Assembly: GCF_014287355.1 (NCBI RefSeq)
Contig: NZ_JACOPE010000001.1
Coordinates: forward strand, 1,116,001-1,180,000
Direction of reading: 5' to 3'
Origin: Ruminococcus hominis
GTDB lineage: Bacteria > Bacillota > Clostridia > Lachnospirales > Lachnospiraceae
DNA: 64,000 nt
Positions 8,205-17,002 of this stretch are shown here, piece after piece. Numbering within the stretch: position 1 is the first letter of the stretch; the number at the start of each line of letters is the position of its first letter. The position numbers and the translations under genes are program-made. The notes below the pieces were generated by a model. The model saw nothing but the letters and a program-made list of their open reading frames with translations. It did no database searches and was not told the DNA's origin.

Positions 8205-9539
8205 ATGAGCAAGACAATGACAAATGATATGACATCAGGAAATCCTACAAAATTAATCATTAATTTTATGATTCCACTTTTTCTTGGAAATTTGTTTCAG
8301 CAATTTTATAATATTGCAGATTCTGTTGTTGCCGGAAAGTTTGTGGGGGTAAATGCTTTGGCAGCGATAGGTTCAACGACATCTCTTATGTTTTTGGTTA
8401 CTGGTTTGTTAAATGGTGCCGGCAGTGGTTTTGCAATTTTGATATCACAATGGTTTGGGGCAAAGGATTATAAAAATATGCGGAGATATCTGGCAATGTC
8501 CCTATATCTGATGGTGATTATTGTAGTTGTTATGACGGTTGGACTGAGTTTGGCAAATGAACCTCTTTTGCGATTGATGAATTCGCCGGAAAACTTGATC
8601 GGAGATATAAAAAGTTATATGGGTGTAATCTATGCGGGATTATTTGCAACTGGGGCATACAATATGCTTGCGGCAGTCCTAAGGGCGGTTGGAGATTCAA
8701 AATCGCCACTTTATTTTTTGATTATTTCAGGTGTGATCAATATTATCCTTGATATCGTATTTGTTATATGTCTTGGAACCGGTGTTGTAGGCTGCGGTTA
8801 TGCAACAGTGATCGCACAGGGAATTTCAGCGGTATTATGTTTCATATATATCTTGAAAAAATTTCCGATTCTACATTTAAAAAAGGAAGATTTTGAATTT
8901 TCAGGAGAGTTATGCAGAAGATTACTGGCGCTTGGTGTGCCGATGGCATTGCAGTTTTCGATTACATCAATCGGAACAATTATTGTTCAGACAGCCATAA
9001 ATGTATATGGTGCGACTTGTATAGCCGGTTTTGCAGCAGGTGGAAAAATTCAGAGTGTGATGGGAGTTATTTTTATTTCCTATGGCGCAGCAATGGCAAC
9101 TTATGTTGGACAGAACTGTGGAGCAGGAAGGATGGATCGAGTAAGGCAAGGTGTGCGAAGCACACAGATTATGGTTTTGATCTGGAGTTTTGTATTGATG
9201 GCCTTGGTATTATTGTTTGGAAAATATGCAATTTATCTGTTTGTGGATCGAACAGAAACAGATGTGGTCGAGGCGGCACTTACCTATTTCAAAGCAGTCG
9301 CATGGTGTTATCCTTTTCTCGGCAGTATTTTTATTTATCGAAACGCCCTGCAGGGAATGGGATATGGGCTTGTGCCAATGCTTGGCGGAGTGTTTGAGCT
9401 TGTAGCAAGAACAATAATCGTTATAAGTGTGGCCGGAAAAGCAAGTTATTTTGGGGTGTGCCTGTCAGACCCGGCGGCATGGATAGCAGCTTTGATTCCA
9501 TTGATACCATACTATATTTATATAATGCGGAAGGTGTGA
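8205..9539 (+). CDS. MATE-family efflux transporter
   Basis: A 444-residue MATE antiporter with about twelve membrane helices. It starts after AGAGGAG. The N-terminal signature DMTSGNPTKLIINFMIPLFL and QQFYNIADSVVAGKFVG are shared almost word for word with the next gene, so the two are tandem paralogs. Each is bracketed by a palindromic repeat rather than by a conventional terminator. The exported compound is unknown. No regulator gene is adjacent to this pair. Confidence 0.88.
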   Translation: MSKTMTNDMTSGNPTKLIINFMIPLFLGNLFQQFYNIADSVVAGKFVGVNALAAIGSTTSLMFLVTGLLNGAGSGFAILISQWFGAKDYKNMRRYLAMSLYLMVIIVVVMTVGLSLANEPLLRLMNSPENLIGDIKSYMGVIYAGLFATGAYNMLAAVLRAVGDSKSPLYFLIISGVINIILDIVFVICLGTGVVGCGYATVIAQGISAVLCFIYILKKFPILHLKKEDFEFSGELCRRLLALGVPMALQFSITSIGTIIVQTAINVYGATCIAGFAAGGKIQSVMGVIFISYGAAMATYVGQNCGAGRMDRVRQGVRSTQIMVLIWSFVLMALVLLFGKYAIYLFVDRTETDVVEAALTYFKAVAWCYPFLGSIFIYRNALQGMGYGLVPMLGGVFELVARTIIVISVAGKASYFGVCLSDPAAWIAALIPLIPYYIYIMRKV

Positions 9540-9552
9540 TGTGGAAGTGGTG

Positions 9553-9620
9553 CCAGTTGGGGACGGAGTTTAGTGGCTTTTTTGCGAGCAAAAAAGCCGC
9601 TAAACTCCGTCCCCAACTGG
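9553..9620. repeat. REP-like palindrome, same family (single hairpin)
   Basis: CCAGTTGGGGACGGAGTTTA on the left and its complement on the right enclose a GCTTTTTTGC/GCAAAAAAGC inner stem. One change (GTGGC against GCCGC) breaks the symmetry. The outer arm differs from other copies but remains self-complementary. Confidence 0.88.
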
Positions 9621-9675
9621 TCACCCTCGCCCACCGACTCCCTTCCCTGAAAAATTTAAGTGAGGAGAGTGAAAT

Positions 9676-11037
9676 ATGCAGCAGTTACAAAAGGACATGA
9701 CAAGTGGAAGTCCTACAAAAATTATTTTAAATTTTACATTTCCCATTTTTATAGGAAATGTATTTCAGCAATTTTATAATATGGCAGATACCGTGATTGT
9801 CGGTAAATTTGTGGGAACGAAGGCATTGGCGGCAGTTGGAAGTACAGGAACGATCATGTTTTTGATTTATGGATTTGTAACAGGAATGACAGCCGGATTT
9901 ACTGTACTAACAGCACAGAAATTTGGTGCGGGTGATATGAAAGCAATGAGACAGACGGTAGGTGGTGCTGCCGTGTTGACAACGATTGTGACGATTATAT
10001 TGACGACGCTGGGACTGTTGTTTATGAAGCCATTGCTGATATTTATGAAAACACCATCGGATATTTTTAAGGATGCTTATGCTTACATTATGATCATTTG
10101 TGCAGGAATTGCGGCACAGATGTTATACAATTTGATGGCAAGCATTTTAAGAGCATTGGGAAATAGTAAAGTTCCGTTATATTTCCTGATATTATCGGCA
10201 CTTTTAAATATTGCATTAGATTTATTGTTGATTATCGTATTTGGGCTTGGTGCTTCCGGAGCGGCATATGCAACGGTGATTGCACAGGGAATATCCGGAT
10301 TACTGTGCCTGGTTTATGTAAAGTTGAAGGTTCCGTTGCTTCATTTGGAAAGAGATGATTGGAGACCAAAGGGACATTTATTAAAAATGCAGTTTGCAGT
10401 TGGCGTGCCGATGGCATTGCAGTACTCCATTACAGCAATCGGTACAATGATGGTTCAGACATCCCAGAATCTGCTCGGCTCCAATATTGTCGCAGCATTT
10501 ACGGCAGCAAGTAAAATTGAACAGGTAGTTACTCAGGCGTATGTTGCACTAGGAACAACAATGGCGACATACTGTGCACAAAATATCGGTGCAGGTAAGA
10601 TAAAAAGAATCCGTAAAGGATTCAAATCAGCAACTATTATGGCAAGTATTTATGCAGTTGTTACGGCAGCTTTGATAATGACAGTCGGAAAATATATGAC
10701 ATATTTGTTTGTGTCAGATAATGTGATTGAAATTATGAGCAATGTAGATATTTATTTGAAATGTATCGGAGTATTCTTTATTCCACTTGCAATCGTGAAT
10801 CTATATCGAAATGGAATTCAAGGAATGGGCTATGGACTACTTCCGATGATGGCAGGTGTGGCAGAGTTGGTCGGACGAGGAGTAGTAGCAGTGATCGCAG
10901 CAAATAAAAGAAGTTATTTTGGTGTTTGCATGGCAAGTCCCGCAGCATGGGTGCTGGCAGGTGGATTACTGCTTGTAATGTATTATTATATTATGTTGAA
11001 GGATATGAAAAGAAAATTTCCGAATCGAATAGAGTAG
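9676..11037 (+). CDS. MATE-family efflux transporter
   Basis: A 453-residue MATE antiporter, a tandem paralog of the gene before it. Shared segments are DMTSGSPTKIILNF, QQFYNMADTVIVGKFVG and the later VGVPMALQYSITAIGTMMVQ. It has about twelve predicted helices and a basic C-terminal tail (KDMKRKFPNRIE). The start has GAGGAG upstream. It may have arisen by duplication, and the palindromic repeats on both sides could have taken part in that. Substrate unknown. Confidence 0.88.
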   Translation: MQQLQKDMTSGSPTKIILNFTFPIFIGNVFQQFYNMADTVIVGKFVGTKALAAVGSTGTIMFLIYGFVTGMTAGFTVLTAQKFGAGDMKAMRQTVGGAAVLTTIVTIILTTLGLLFMKPLLIFMKTPSDIFKDAYAYIMIICAGIAAQMLYNLMASILRALGNSKVPLYFLILSALLNIALDLLLIIVFGLGASGAAYATVIAQGISGLLCLVYVKLKVPLLHLERDDWRPKGHLLKMQFAVGVPMALQYSITAIGTMMVQTSQNLLGSNIVAAFTAASKIEQVVTQAYVALGTTMATYCAQNIGAGKIKRIRKGFKSATIMASIYAVVTAALIMTVGKYMTYLFVSDNVIEIMSNVDIYLKCIGVFFIPLAIVNLYRNGIQGMGYGLLPMMAGVAELVGRGVVAVIAANKRSYFGVCMASPAAWVLAGGLLLVMYYYIMLKDMKRKFPNRIE

Positions 11038-11135
11038 TGCCATTTGGGGACTGAGTTTAGTGTGCCATTTGGGGACGGGGTTTAGTGGCTTTTTTGCGAG
11101 CAAAAAAGCCACTAAACCCCGTCCCCAAATGGCAC
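11037..11135. repeat. REP-like palindrome plus a partial second copy
   Basis: The complete hairpin spans 11062-11135 with perfect arms beginning GTGCCATTTGGGGACGGGG and a GAG loop. Just before it, 11037-11061 repeats the left outer arm (GTGCCATTTGGGGACTGAG), a truncated extra copy. The G of the preceding TAG stop codon is the first base of that partial copy. Confidence 0.85.
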
Positions 11136-11152
11136 TAATGGCACCTAAAAGG

Positions 11153-12001
11153 TTACTTGATGTTATCTAATGATTTGAACTGATATCCCATTTCTTCCCA
11201 TTTTGTCAGAAGCTCATCGAGAATCTCGCCATTCGTTTTGGAGGTGCTATGAAGCAGGACAATGGCACCTGGGTGAACACGTGTAAGTAATTTGTCGAAA
11301 GCTTCTTCCTTTGTTGGCTGATTGTTTTCTTGCCAGTCAACATAGGCAAGGCTCCAGAAGAAAGTATGATAGCCGAGTTCTTTTGCCATTTGTAAATTAT
11401 TCTCATTATATTTCCCTTGCGGAGGACGATAGAATTTAGTCATTTCTTTGCCAGTAACATTGTTGTAGGCGTTCTCTACATCTTTTAATTCCTTTTCAAA
11501 TGCAGAGAGGGAGGATAGTTTTGTCATATCAGGATGATGATATGTATGATTGCCGACGATATGTCCTTCTTTCTCCATTCGCTTTATCAAATCTGGATTT
11601 GACTCAATATAAGTTCCGACAACAAAAAATGTGGCTGGAGCATTGTGTTTTTTTAGTGCATCTAAAATTATGGGAGTGTTTCCATTTTCAAATCCGGCAT
11701 CAAATGTCAAGTAGAGGACTTTTTCAGTAGTATTTTGTGCATAATAAGCATCGAATCTGGCGAGTTCTTCCATAGATGCATTTGCAATGGGCGGTTCGCC
11801 ATCGGTCTGAAAACTTAATCCCCAGTTTCCTTCAGAAGAACAAGTGATAGCAGATGGGCGAAGTTGTTCTTTCATTTGTGCAGTAAAACGTCCGATACAA
11901 AAGGATGCACAAAAAAACAAGAGGATGGCAAAGAGACGAAGCGAGATAGCATATGTTTGGGTAGTGCGAAATGTGGAAATTTTGTCTTTGATTTTCTTCA
12001 T
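11153..12001 (-). CDS. pdaA: Polysaccharide deacetylase, PdaA-like (delta-lactam cortex synthesis)
   Basis: A 282-residue membrane-anchored NodB-fold deacetylase. One N-terminal helix (about residues 18-38) puts the enzyme outside the membrane. The catalytic motifs are TFDAGFENG (catalytic Asp), HTYHHPDM (metal His residues), RPPQGKYN and LLHSTS. The TFDAG(Y/F)ENG form is typical of PdaA, which removes acetyl groups from MurNAc so that muramic delta-lactam can form in spore cortex. This implies a spore former. The ATG at 12001 is chosen over a TTG six bases upstream. No clear AGGAGG precedes it, so translation may be weak or start elsewhere. Confidence 0.82.
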   Translation of the reverse strand: MKKIKDKISTFRTTQTYAISLRLFAILLFFCASFCIGRFTAQMKEQLRPSAITCSSEGNWGLSFQTDGEPPIANASMEELARFDAYYAQNTTEKVLYLTFDAGFENGNTPIILDALKKHNAPATFFVVGTYIESNPDLIKRMEKEGHIVGNHTYHHPDMTKLSSLSAFEKELKDVENAYNNVTGKEMTKFYRPPQGKYNENNLQMAKELGYHTFFWSLAYVDWQENNQPTKEEAFDKLLTRVHPGAIVLLHSTSKTNGEILDELLTKWEEMGYQFKSLDNIK

Positions 12002-12138
12002 AAACAAGAATCCAAGAAGATTTTTGTTTTAATATATTCACAGAAAAGAAAAATCAGAACGGAAGTAAAGCATAAATAGACATTTCCCAAAAAAAGTGAT
12101 AGAGTAAAAAAATAGAAATTTTAGAAAGAGGAAACAAA

Positions 12139-12930
12139 ATGAAGAAAAGCGCATTGTTTTTTGATATAGATGGAACAATATTATCTGAAATTACAAAGGA
12201 AATTCCTGAGAGTGCATTGGAAGCGTTGAATCAGGCAAAGAAAAACGGACATAAGATGTATATCAATACAGGACGTACCTATTGTAATATTCCACCGCAG
12301 CTGCGACGATTTGATTTTGACGGATTTTTATGCGGATGTGGATGTTATCTGGTGTGCAACGATGAGGTCGTGTTGGAGAGCCATATAGAAAAGAAGCGTG
12401 GACAGGACATTATTGATATGATGTACGAATGTAAGTTGGATGGAATCCTGGAAGGTACAGAGGATGCATATTTCCCGATAAAACGCTCTCGATTTGAAAT
12501 GCTCGAAACGTCTCGGCGATTTTTTGCAAAAAAAGGACTCGGGATTGAGAAATATATCGATGAAGGTGATATAGAATACGATAAATTATTTGTATATGCA
12601 GATGAGCAGAGCGATAAACAAAAGTTTTTCGATTTTCTGAAGGCAGACATGGAAGTGATTGACCGAGGAGATAATGCATATGAAATCGCTCAGAAACCAT
12701 TTTCAAAAGCAACGGCATGTGAATTTATGAGAAAACGTCTTGGGTTAGAGTTGGATCAAGTTTATGTGTTTGGAGATAGCGGTAATGATTTATCCATGTT
12801 CGAATACGCACAACACACAATTGCACTGGGAGCACATTCAGAGGTGCTTGATCCCTATACAGAATTTGTGACCAAGACCGTTGAAGATGACGGAATTGCG
12901 TATGCCATGAAACATTATGGATTGATTTAA
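12139..12930 (+). CDS. HAD-superfamily hydrolase, Cof type
   Basis: A 263-residue cytoplasmic phosphatase. FFDIDGTIL at the N-terminus holds the nucleophile and acid Asp residues (DxD). INTGRTY is motif II, and GDSGNDLSMFEYA is motif IV. The large C2 cap between about residues 85 and 190 is typical of Cof/YidA proteins, which dephosphorylate sugar phosphates and nucleotide cofactors. The start follows GAAAGAGG. It is divergent from pdaA and followed by the D-hydroxyacid dehydrogenase. Exact substrate unknown. Confidence 0.87.
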   Translation: MKKSALFFDIDGTILSEITKEIPESALEALNQAKKNGHKMYINTGRTYCNIPPQLRRFDFDGFLCGCGCYLVCNDEVVLESHIEKKRGQDIIDMMYECKLDGILEGTEDAYFPIKRSRFEMLETSRRFFAKKGLGIEKYIDEGDIEYDKLFVYADEQSDKQKFFDFLKADMEVIDRGDNAYEIAQKPFSKATACEFMRKRLGLELDQVYVFGDSGNDLSMFEYAQHTIALGAHSEVLDPYTEFVTKTVEDDGIAYAMKHYGLI

Positions 12931-13025
12931 GTCGAGAAGACTCTCACCTCTTCAGGTGGTGAGTAATAGCAAATTTGTCTCAGTGAAAGCACCTCAACTA
13001 GGCGATTATTGGAGGAGGATACACG

Positions 13026-14009
13026 ATGAAATTATTTGTATACAGTTATAGAGAATTCGATGAAGCAGAATTTTTTCAAAAATTTGCAGAAGAGTATCAT
13101 GTAGAGCTTGGAATTTGTCATGATGCTCCAACGATGGAAAATGCTTATCTAGCAGAAGGATACCCATATGTCAGTATCATTACAACTAAAATCGATGAGG
13201 AGTTGATGAATCGTTTTCATGCACTTGGCGTGAAAATGATTTCGACAAGAACAATCGGTTACGATCATATTGATTTGGAAGCTGCCAGAAAATGTGGCAT
13301 CAGCGTGGGAAATGTGACGTATTCTCCGGAGTGTGTCGCGGATTATACGGTGATGTTGATGCTGATGTCCATTCGTAAAATGAAACGGATCATGCAGCGT
13401 GAAGAGATCAATGACTTTTCGCTTCCCGGTATTAAGGGAAAAGAGATGCCGAATTTTACAGTCGGAGTGCTCGGAACCGGACGAATCGGTCGTGCTGTGA
13501 TTCGTGATATCAGCGGATTTGGCTGTAAGATTTACGCATATGATCAGTATGAAAATGATGAAGTGAAAAAATATGCACAGTATGCATCTTTAGATGAAAT
13601 TTATGAAAAATGCGATATGATTACCCTTCATATGCCATTAACAAAGGAAAATATGCATTTGATCGATGCAGAAGCAATTCGGAAGATGCAGGATGGTGTT
13701 GTGTTGATTAATACAGCGAGGGGCGGATTGATCGATACGAAAGCGTTAATTGACGGACTGGAATCCTGCAAAATAGGAGCGGCAGGATTGGATGTTATTG
13801 AAGACGAATTTGGAATGTATTATTTTGATAGAAAATCAGATGTTTTAAGTAAGCATGATTTATATATTTTAAGAGGATTTCCAAATGTTATCGTAACTCC
13901 GCACATGGCATTTTATACAGACCAGGCAGTAAGTGATATGGTAAAACATTCGATTGAAAGTTGTATGCTTCATGAGGCGGGAAAAGAGGATCCTTGCAGG
14001 GTGATTTGA
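13026..14009 (+). CDS. D-2-hydroxyacid dehydrogenase, VanH/D-lactate dehydrogenase type
   Basis: A 327-residue NAD-dependent dehydrogenase. The Rossmann motif is VGVLGTGRIGRAV. Catalytic residues fit Arg in INTARGG, Glu in DVIEDE and His in TPHMAF. The segment STRTIGYDHIDLEAA plus YSPECVADYTVMLMLM is typical of VanH-like D-lactate dehydrogenases. It reduces a 2-oxoacid (pyruvate is the usual one) to the D-hydroxyacid. It is followed 17 bases later by glycerate kinase, which also permits reduction of hydroxypyruvate to D-glycerate. The start has GGAGGAGG upstream. Family firm, substrate open. Confidence 0.87.
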   Translation: MKLFVYSYREFDEAEFFQKFAEEYHVELGICHDAPTMENAYLAEGYPYVSIITTKIDEELMNRFHALGVKMISTRTIGYDHIDLEAARKCGISVGNVTYSPECVADYTVMLMLMSIRKMKRIMQREEINDFSLPGIKGKEMPNFTVGVLGTGRIGRAVIRDISGFGCKIYAYDQYENDEVKKYAQYASLDEIYEKCDMITLHMPLTKENMHLIDAEAIRKMQDGVVLINTARGGLIDTKALIDGLESCKIGAAGLDVIEDEFGMYYFDRKSDVLSKHDLYILRGFPNVIVTPHMAFYTDQAVSDMVKHSIESCMLHEAGKEDPCRVI

Positions 14010-14026
14010 GACAGAGGAAAATGAAT

Positions 14027-15148
14027 ATGAAAGTGGTAGTAGCAGTAGATTCATTTAAAGGAAGCATGACTTCCATGGAGGCCGGAAGAGCAGCAGAAGA
14101 AGGAATAAGGGCAGCAAAACCTGATGCCAAAGTGGTGGTAAAACCATTGGCAGACGGAGGAGAAGGAACAACAGAAGCGTTAATAGAAGGTCTTGGTGGA
14201 GAAAAAATAGAAGTTACGGTAACGGGACCTTACGGATTGCCGGTAACAGCTTATTATGGATATTTAAAGGAAACAAAAACAGCGGTGATCGAGATGGCTT
14301 CAGCAGCAGGAATTACGTTGTCGAATGAAAGAAATCCAATGAAGGCAACTACTTATGGTGTTGGAGAAATGATTGAAGATGCTCTTTCCAGAGGATGCAG
14401 AGATTTTATAGTTGGAATCGGAGGAAGTGCAACCAATGACGGAGGAGTTGGAATGCTTCGTGCATTAGGATTTGAGTTTCTGGATGAAAATGGAGAAGAT
14501 GTCGGAAATGGTGCCCAGGCGTTGGGGCGAATTGCTCAGATTGAGACAAAAAAGAAAAATCCACTTCTTGCAGAGTCATTTTTTAAAGTGGCATGTGATG
14601 TGACTAATCCACTTTGTGGAGAAAATGGTGCTACATTTATATTTGGATCGCAGAAAGGCGTGACAGAAGAACAAAAAGTACCGATTGACGGTGCAATGAA
14701 ACATTACGCAGCTATAACAGAACAGACTCTTGCGTGTGATTGTGTGAATGCCAAAGGAAGCGGAGCAGCCGGCGGAATGGGTTTTGCATTTTTATCATAT
14801 CTGCAGGCAGAACTGATACCTGGAATTGATCTGATATTAGATGCTGTTGGAATAGAACAGGAATTAAAGGATGCAGACATCGTTGTAACAGGCGAAGGAA
14901 AATTAGATTTTCAGACTGCGATGGGAAAAGCACCGGTAGGAGTGGCAAAACGTGCTAAGAAACATGGTGCAAAAGTGATTGCGTTTGCAGGAAGTGTTAC
15001 ACCGGAAGCTGCGGCGTGCAATGAAGTCGGAATTGATGCGTTTTTTCCAATCGTGAGAGGTGTTACTACAATAGAAGAAGCAATGAATACAGAAAATGCA
15101 AAGAATAATATGCGTATGACAGTAGAACAAGTCTTTCGGTTAATGTGA
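14027..15148 (+). CDS. Glycerate kinase, GlxK/GarK type
   Basis: A 373-residue kinase of the glycerate kinase type 1 family, phosphorylating D-glycerate to 2- or 3-phosphoglycerate. Family features are VAVDSFKGSMTSMEAG at the start, KPLADGGEGT near 45, GIGGSATNDGGVGML near 130, and VTGEGKLDFQTAMGKAP near 290. The ATG at 14027 has AGAGGA 8 bases upstream. A TTG and another ATG lie before it in frame. It probably works with the dehydrogenase upstream. Its stop codon TGA overlaps the left tip of a palindromic repeat that has been interrupted by an insertion sequence. Confidence 0.9.
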   Translation: MKVVVAVDSFKGSMTSMEAGRAAEEGIRAAKPDAKVVVKPLADGGEGTTEALIEGLGGEKIEVTVTGPYGLPVTAYYGYLKETKTAVIEMASAAGITLSNERNPMKATTYGVGEMIEDALSRGCRDFIVGIGGSATNDGGVGMLRALGFEFLDENGEDVGNGAQALGRIAQIETKKKNPLLAESFFKVACDVTNPLCGENGATFIFGSQKGVTEEQKVPIDGAMKHYAAITEQTLACDCVNAKGSGAAGGMGFAFLSYLQAELIPGIDLILDAVGIEQELKDADIVVTGEGKLDFQTAMGKAPVGVAKRAKKHGAKVIAFAGSVTPEAAACNEVGIDAFFPIVRGVTTIEEAMNTENAKNNMRMTVEQVFRLM

Positions 15149-15207
15149 CCAATGGGGACGGGGTTTAGTGGCTCTTTTGCGAACAAAAGAGCCACTAAAC
15201 CCCGTCC
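15147..15207. repeat. REP-like palindrome, left and central part, split by IS4 element
   Basis: This is a perfect 33-base-arm hairpin (GACCAATGGGGACGGGG at the tip, CGAA loop) whose last 9 bases now lie at 16862-16870 beyond the insertion sequence. Removing the insertion and one copy of ACCCCGTCC restores a 70-base palindrome with no mismatch. The left tip starts inside the stop codon of the glycerate kinase gene. Confidence 0.9.
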
Positions 15208-15265
15208 CAATAACATTTAGTTAAGCTTTTTTCAATTAATAGTTGACAAAATCGTAAAAATGTGC

Positions 15266-15300
15266 GGCACCTTACTGATTATTATAATCAGTAAGGTGCC
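15266..15300. other. Hairpin inside the left end of the IS
   Basis: GGCACCTTACTGATT and its exact complement flank ATTAT in a 15-base stem ahead of the transposase gene. Such structures in insertion sequences limit read-through transcription or translation from the host gene upstream. Confidence 0.65.
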
Positions 15301-15342
15301 CTTTGAAGTTAGATATATTTTTACTTCAAGGAGGTACCACAC

Positions 15343-16671
15343 ATGTACATGACACCAGCAACTATTCGAAAACGTTTCTTCTCTGTTCTTGAAACAGCAG
15401 AGAAAAATATTCATTTGTATGTTAATACTCCAGGTTCAGATATGACCAGACACAGACTCTGTCCTTTTTCTGACACGGTAAAATCTACTCTCTGCCTCAC
15501 CATGAATAGGACAAATACAGAATTATTTAACTTTTTTATGTCCCAAAACAAGAAAGTTCCATCTAAATCAGCTTTCACACAACAGCGAAAAAAACTAATT
15601 GCTGATTTTTTCCCGTATCTTTTAAAATCTTTTAATGAAAAAATTCCTTTTACCAAAACGTATAAAGGGTTTCATCTTGTTGCAGTAGATGGTTCTGATA
15701 TTAATCTTCCTACTAATAAAAATGATTTTGAATATCGTATAAAACAGGCTCGAAGTGACAATGTGTTTTTTCAGATGCATTTGAACACTTTGTTTGATAT
15801 CTGTGAAAACAGGTATATTACTGCTGTTACCCAACCACGCCCTAAAATGAATGAAACACAGGCTTTCTGTCATATGGTCGATCACTGTAATCTGCCAGAA
15901 AATACGATACTTATCGCAGATAGAGGATATGCCTCGCTAAACACAATGGCTCATTTAATTGAAAAAAAGAAATTTTTTCTCATTCGCTGGAAATCTCCGT
16001 CTGCACCATCTGCTTTTCTGAAAGATATTTTGCCAGCTGAAACAGAATCAGATAGAGAGATTGTTTTGGACGTAACAAGATCGAAAAAAAACAAGCATCT
16101 TTGTCATGGGGATAAAATGAAAATAGTAAAAAATAAAAGAACCTTCGAGCCGATTCCGATTGATGATAAGAAAAGTGTATATACCATGAAAATTCGATGC
16201 ACCTGTATACAACTTGAAAATGGAAACTACGAATATTTGATTTCTAATTTACCATTAAAAAATTTTTCTGCACTGGATCTACGAGAACTTTACTGGAAAA
16301 GATGGTCTATTGAAACTTCTTTCCGACGCTTAAAATATGCGCTTTCACTAGTGTATTTACATTCGGTTAATCGGGAACTGATTATTCAAGAAGTATATGC
16401 AAAACTTATTATGTATAACTTTGCCTCACTTCTTCACACCTTTGCTACAGAAGAAAAAAAGAAAGAGCAAGGAAAGAAAAAAAGGAAATATGAATACAAA
16501 ATATCCTTTGAAGATGTTCTTCCTATTGCACGAAGATTCATAAAACATCGAATGACGAATGATATAGTAAAAGCTCTAATGCTACGACATCAAACAGCTA
16601 TTAGGGTGAAACAACAGACCGCTCGACAGGTCAGATCACAAACTGTAAAGCCGTTAAACAATAGAGCTTAA
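15343..16671 (+). CDS. IS4-family DDE transposase
   Basis: A 442-residue transposase. The IS4 signature Y-x2-R-x3-E-x6-K is visible as YWKRWSIETSFRRLK near residue 323, containing the catalytic Glu. The first Asp is in VAVDGSDINLP (near 110) and the second in LIADRGYASLN (near 190). AAGGAGG lies 8 bases before the ATG, and a second ATG follows two codons later. The C-terminal tail is basic. The gene appears complete, so the element may be active. Confidence 0.93.
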   Translation: MYMTPATIRKRFFSVLETAEKNIHLYVNTPGSDMTRHRLCPFSDTVKSTLCLTMNRTNTELFNFFMSQNKKVPSKSAFTQQRKKLIADFFPYLLKSFNEKIPFTKTYKGFHLVAVDGSDINLPTNKNDFEYRIKQARSDNVFFQMHLNTLFDICENRYITAVTQPRPKMNETQAFCHMVDHCNLPENTILIADRGYASLNTMAHLIEKKKFFLIRWKSPSAPSAFLKDILPAETESDREIVLDVTRSKKNKHLCHGDKMKIVKNKRTFEPIPIDDKKSVYTMKIRCTCIQLENGNYEYLISNLPLKNFSALDLRELYWKRWSIETSFRRLKYALSLVYLHSVNRELIIQEVYAKLIMYNFASLLHTFATEEKKKEQGKKKRKYEYKISFEDVLPIARRFIKHRMTNDIVKALMLRHQTAIRVKQQTARQVRSQTVKPLNNRA

Positions 16672-16694
16672 CACAAGATATATTATATTGTATT

Positions 16695-16724
16695 AATCAG
16701 GCAGAAGCAAGGCTCTGCCTGATT
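16695..16724. terminator. Hairpin after the IS transposase
   Basis: AATCAGGCAGA and its complement flank an 8-base loop just after the transposase stop codon. There is no good T-tract, so termination may be partial. Confidence 0.5.
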
Positions 16725-16892
16725 ATGGTGCAAAAAAATATTTTCTTATAAAAATCATCTACTTTTATGATAATAATACTTTTTAAAAGCTTAGGGAAGA
16801 GAACTTCAATAGGTTCATACTATGATGAAAAAAGCTTAACTAAATGTTATTGACCCCGTCCCCATTGGTCTGCAAATAATAAAACACACAAC

Positions 16893-16925
16893 CCTATTGA
16901 CTTAATAGGTAAAAGATGCTAAACT
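16893..16925 (+). promoter_or_regulatory. Possible promoter with inverted repeat over the -35 box
   Basis: TTGACT (16897) and TAAACT (16920) are 17 bases apart. CCTATT and AATAGG form an inverted repeat covering the -35 box, a possible operator. The terminator-like hairpin that follows would lie at the very start of such a transcript, so the assignment is uncertain. Confidence 0.35.
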
Positions 16926-16956
16926 TCATTTATCAAAAAGATAAGTGGAGTTTTTT
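16923..16956 (+). terminator. Rho-independent terminator, probably originally of the glycerate kinase unit
   Basis: ACTTCATTTATC and GATAAGTGGAGT pair (two G-T pairs) around AAAAA and are followed by TTTTT. It lies upstream of the esterase gene and downstream of the IS insertion site. Confidence 0.65.
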
Positions 16957-17002
16957 ATTTTACCGGGTAGTAAAATAAGAGTAAAAGGCAGGTGCAGGAT
17001 AG

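Larger units (their letters stand above)
15208..16852 (+). mobile_element. IS4-family insertion sequence (1645 bp), complete
   Basis: The ends CAATAACATTTAGTTAAGC and the matching inverted copy form terminal inverted repeats that continue into an A/T tract. ACCCCGTCC is duplicated on both sides (15199-15207 and 16853-16861), a 9-base target duplication, within the size range known for IS4 elements. It carries one intact transposase gene flanked by hairpins that would block transcription from outside. The target was a palindromic repeat, and the insertion has separated the glycerate kinase gene from a likely terminator at 16923. Confidence 0.92.

Noticed and set aside
8912..9397. 161-codon ORF overlapping the second MATE gene
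   Set aside because: Trp- and Cys-rich out-of-frame translation of a membrane protein gene, with no ribosome binding site.
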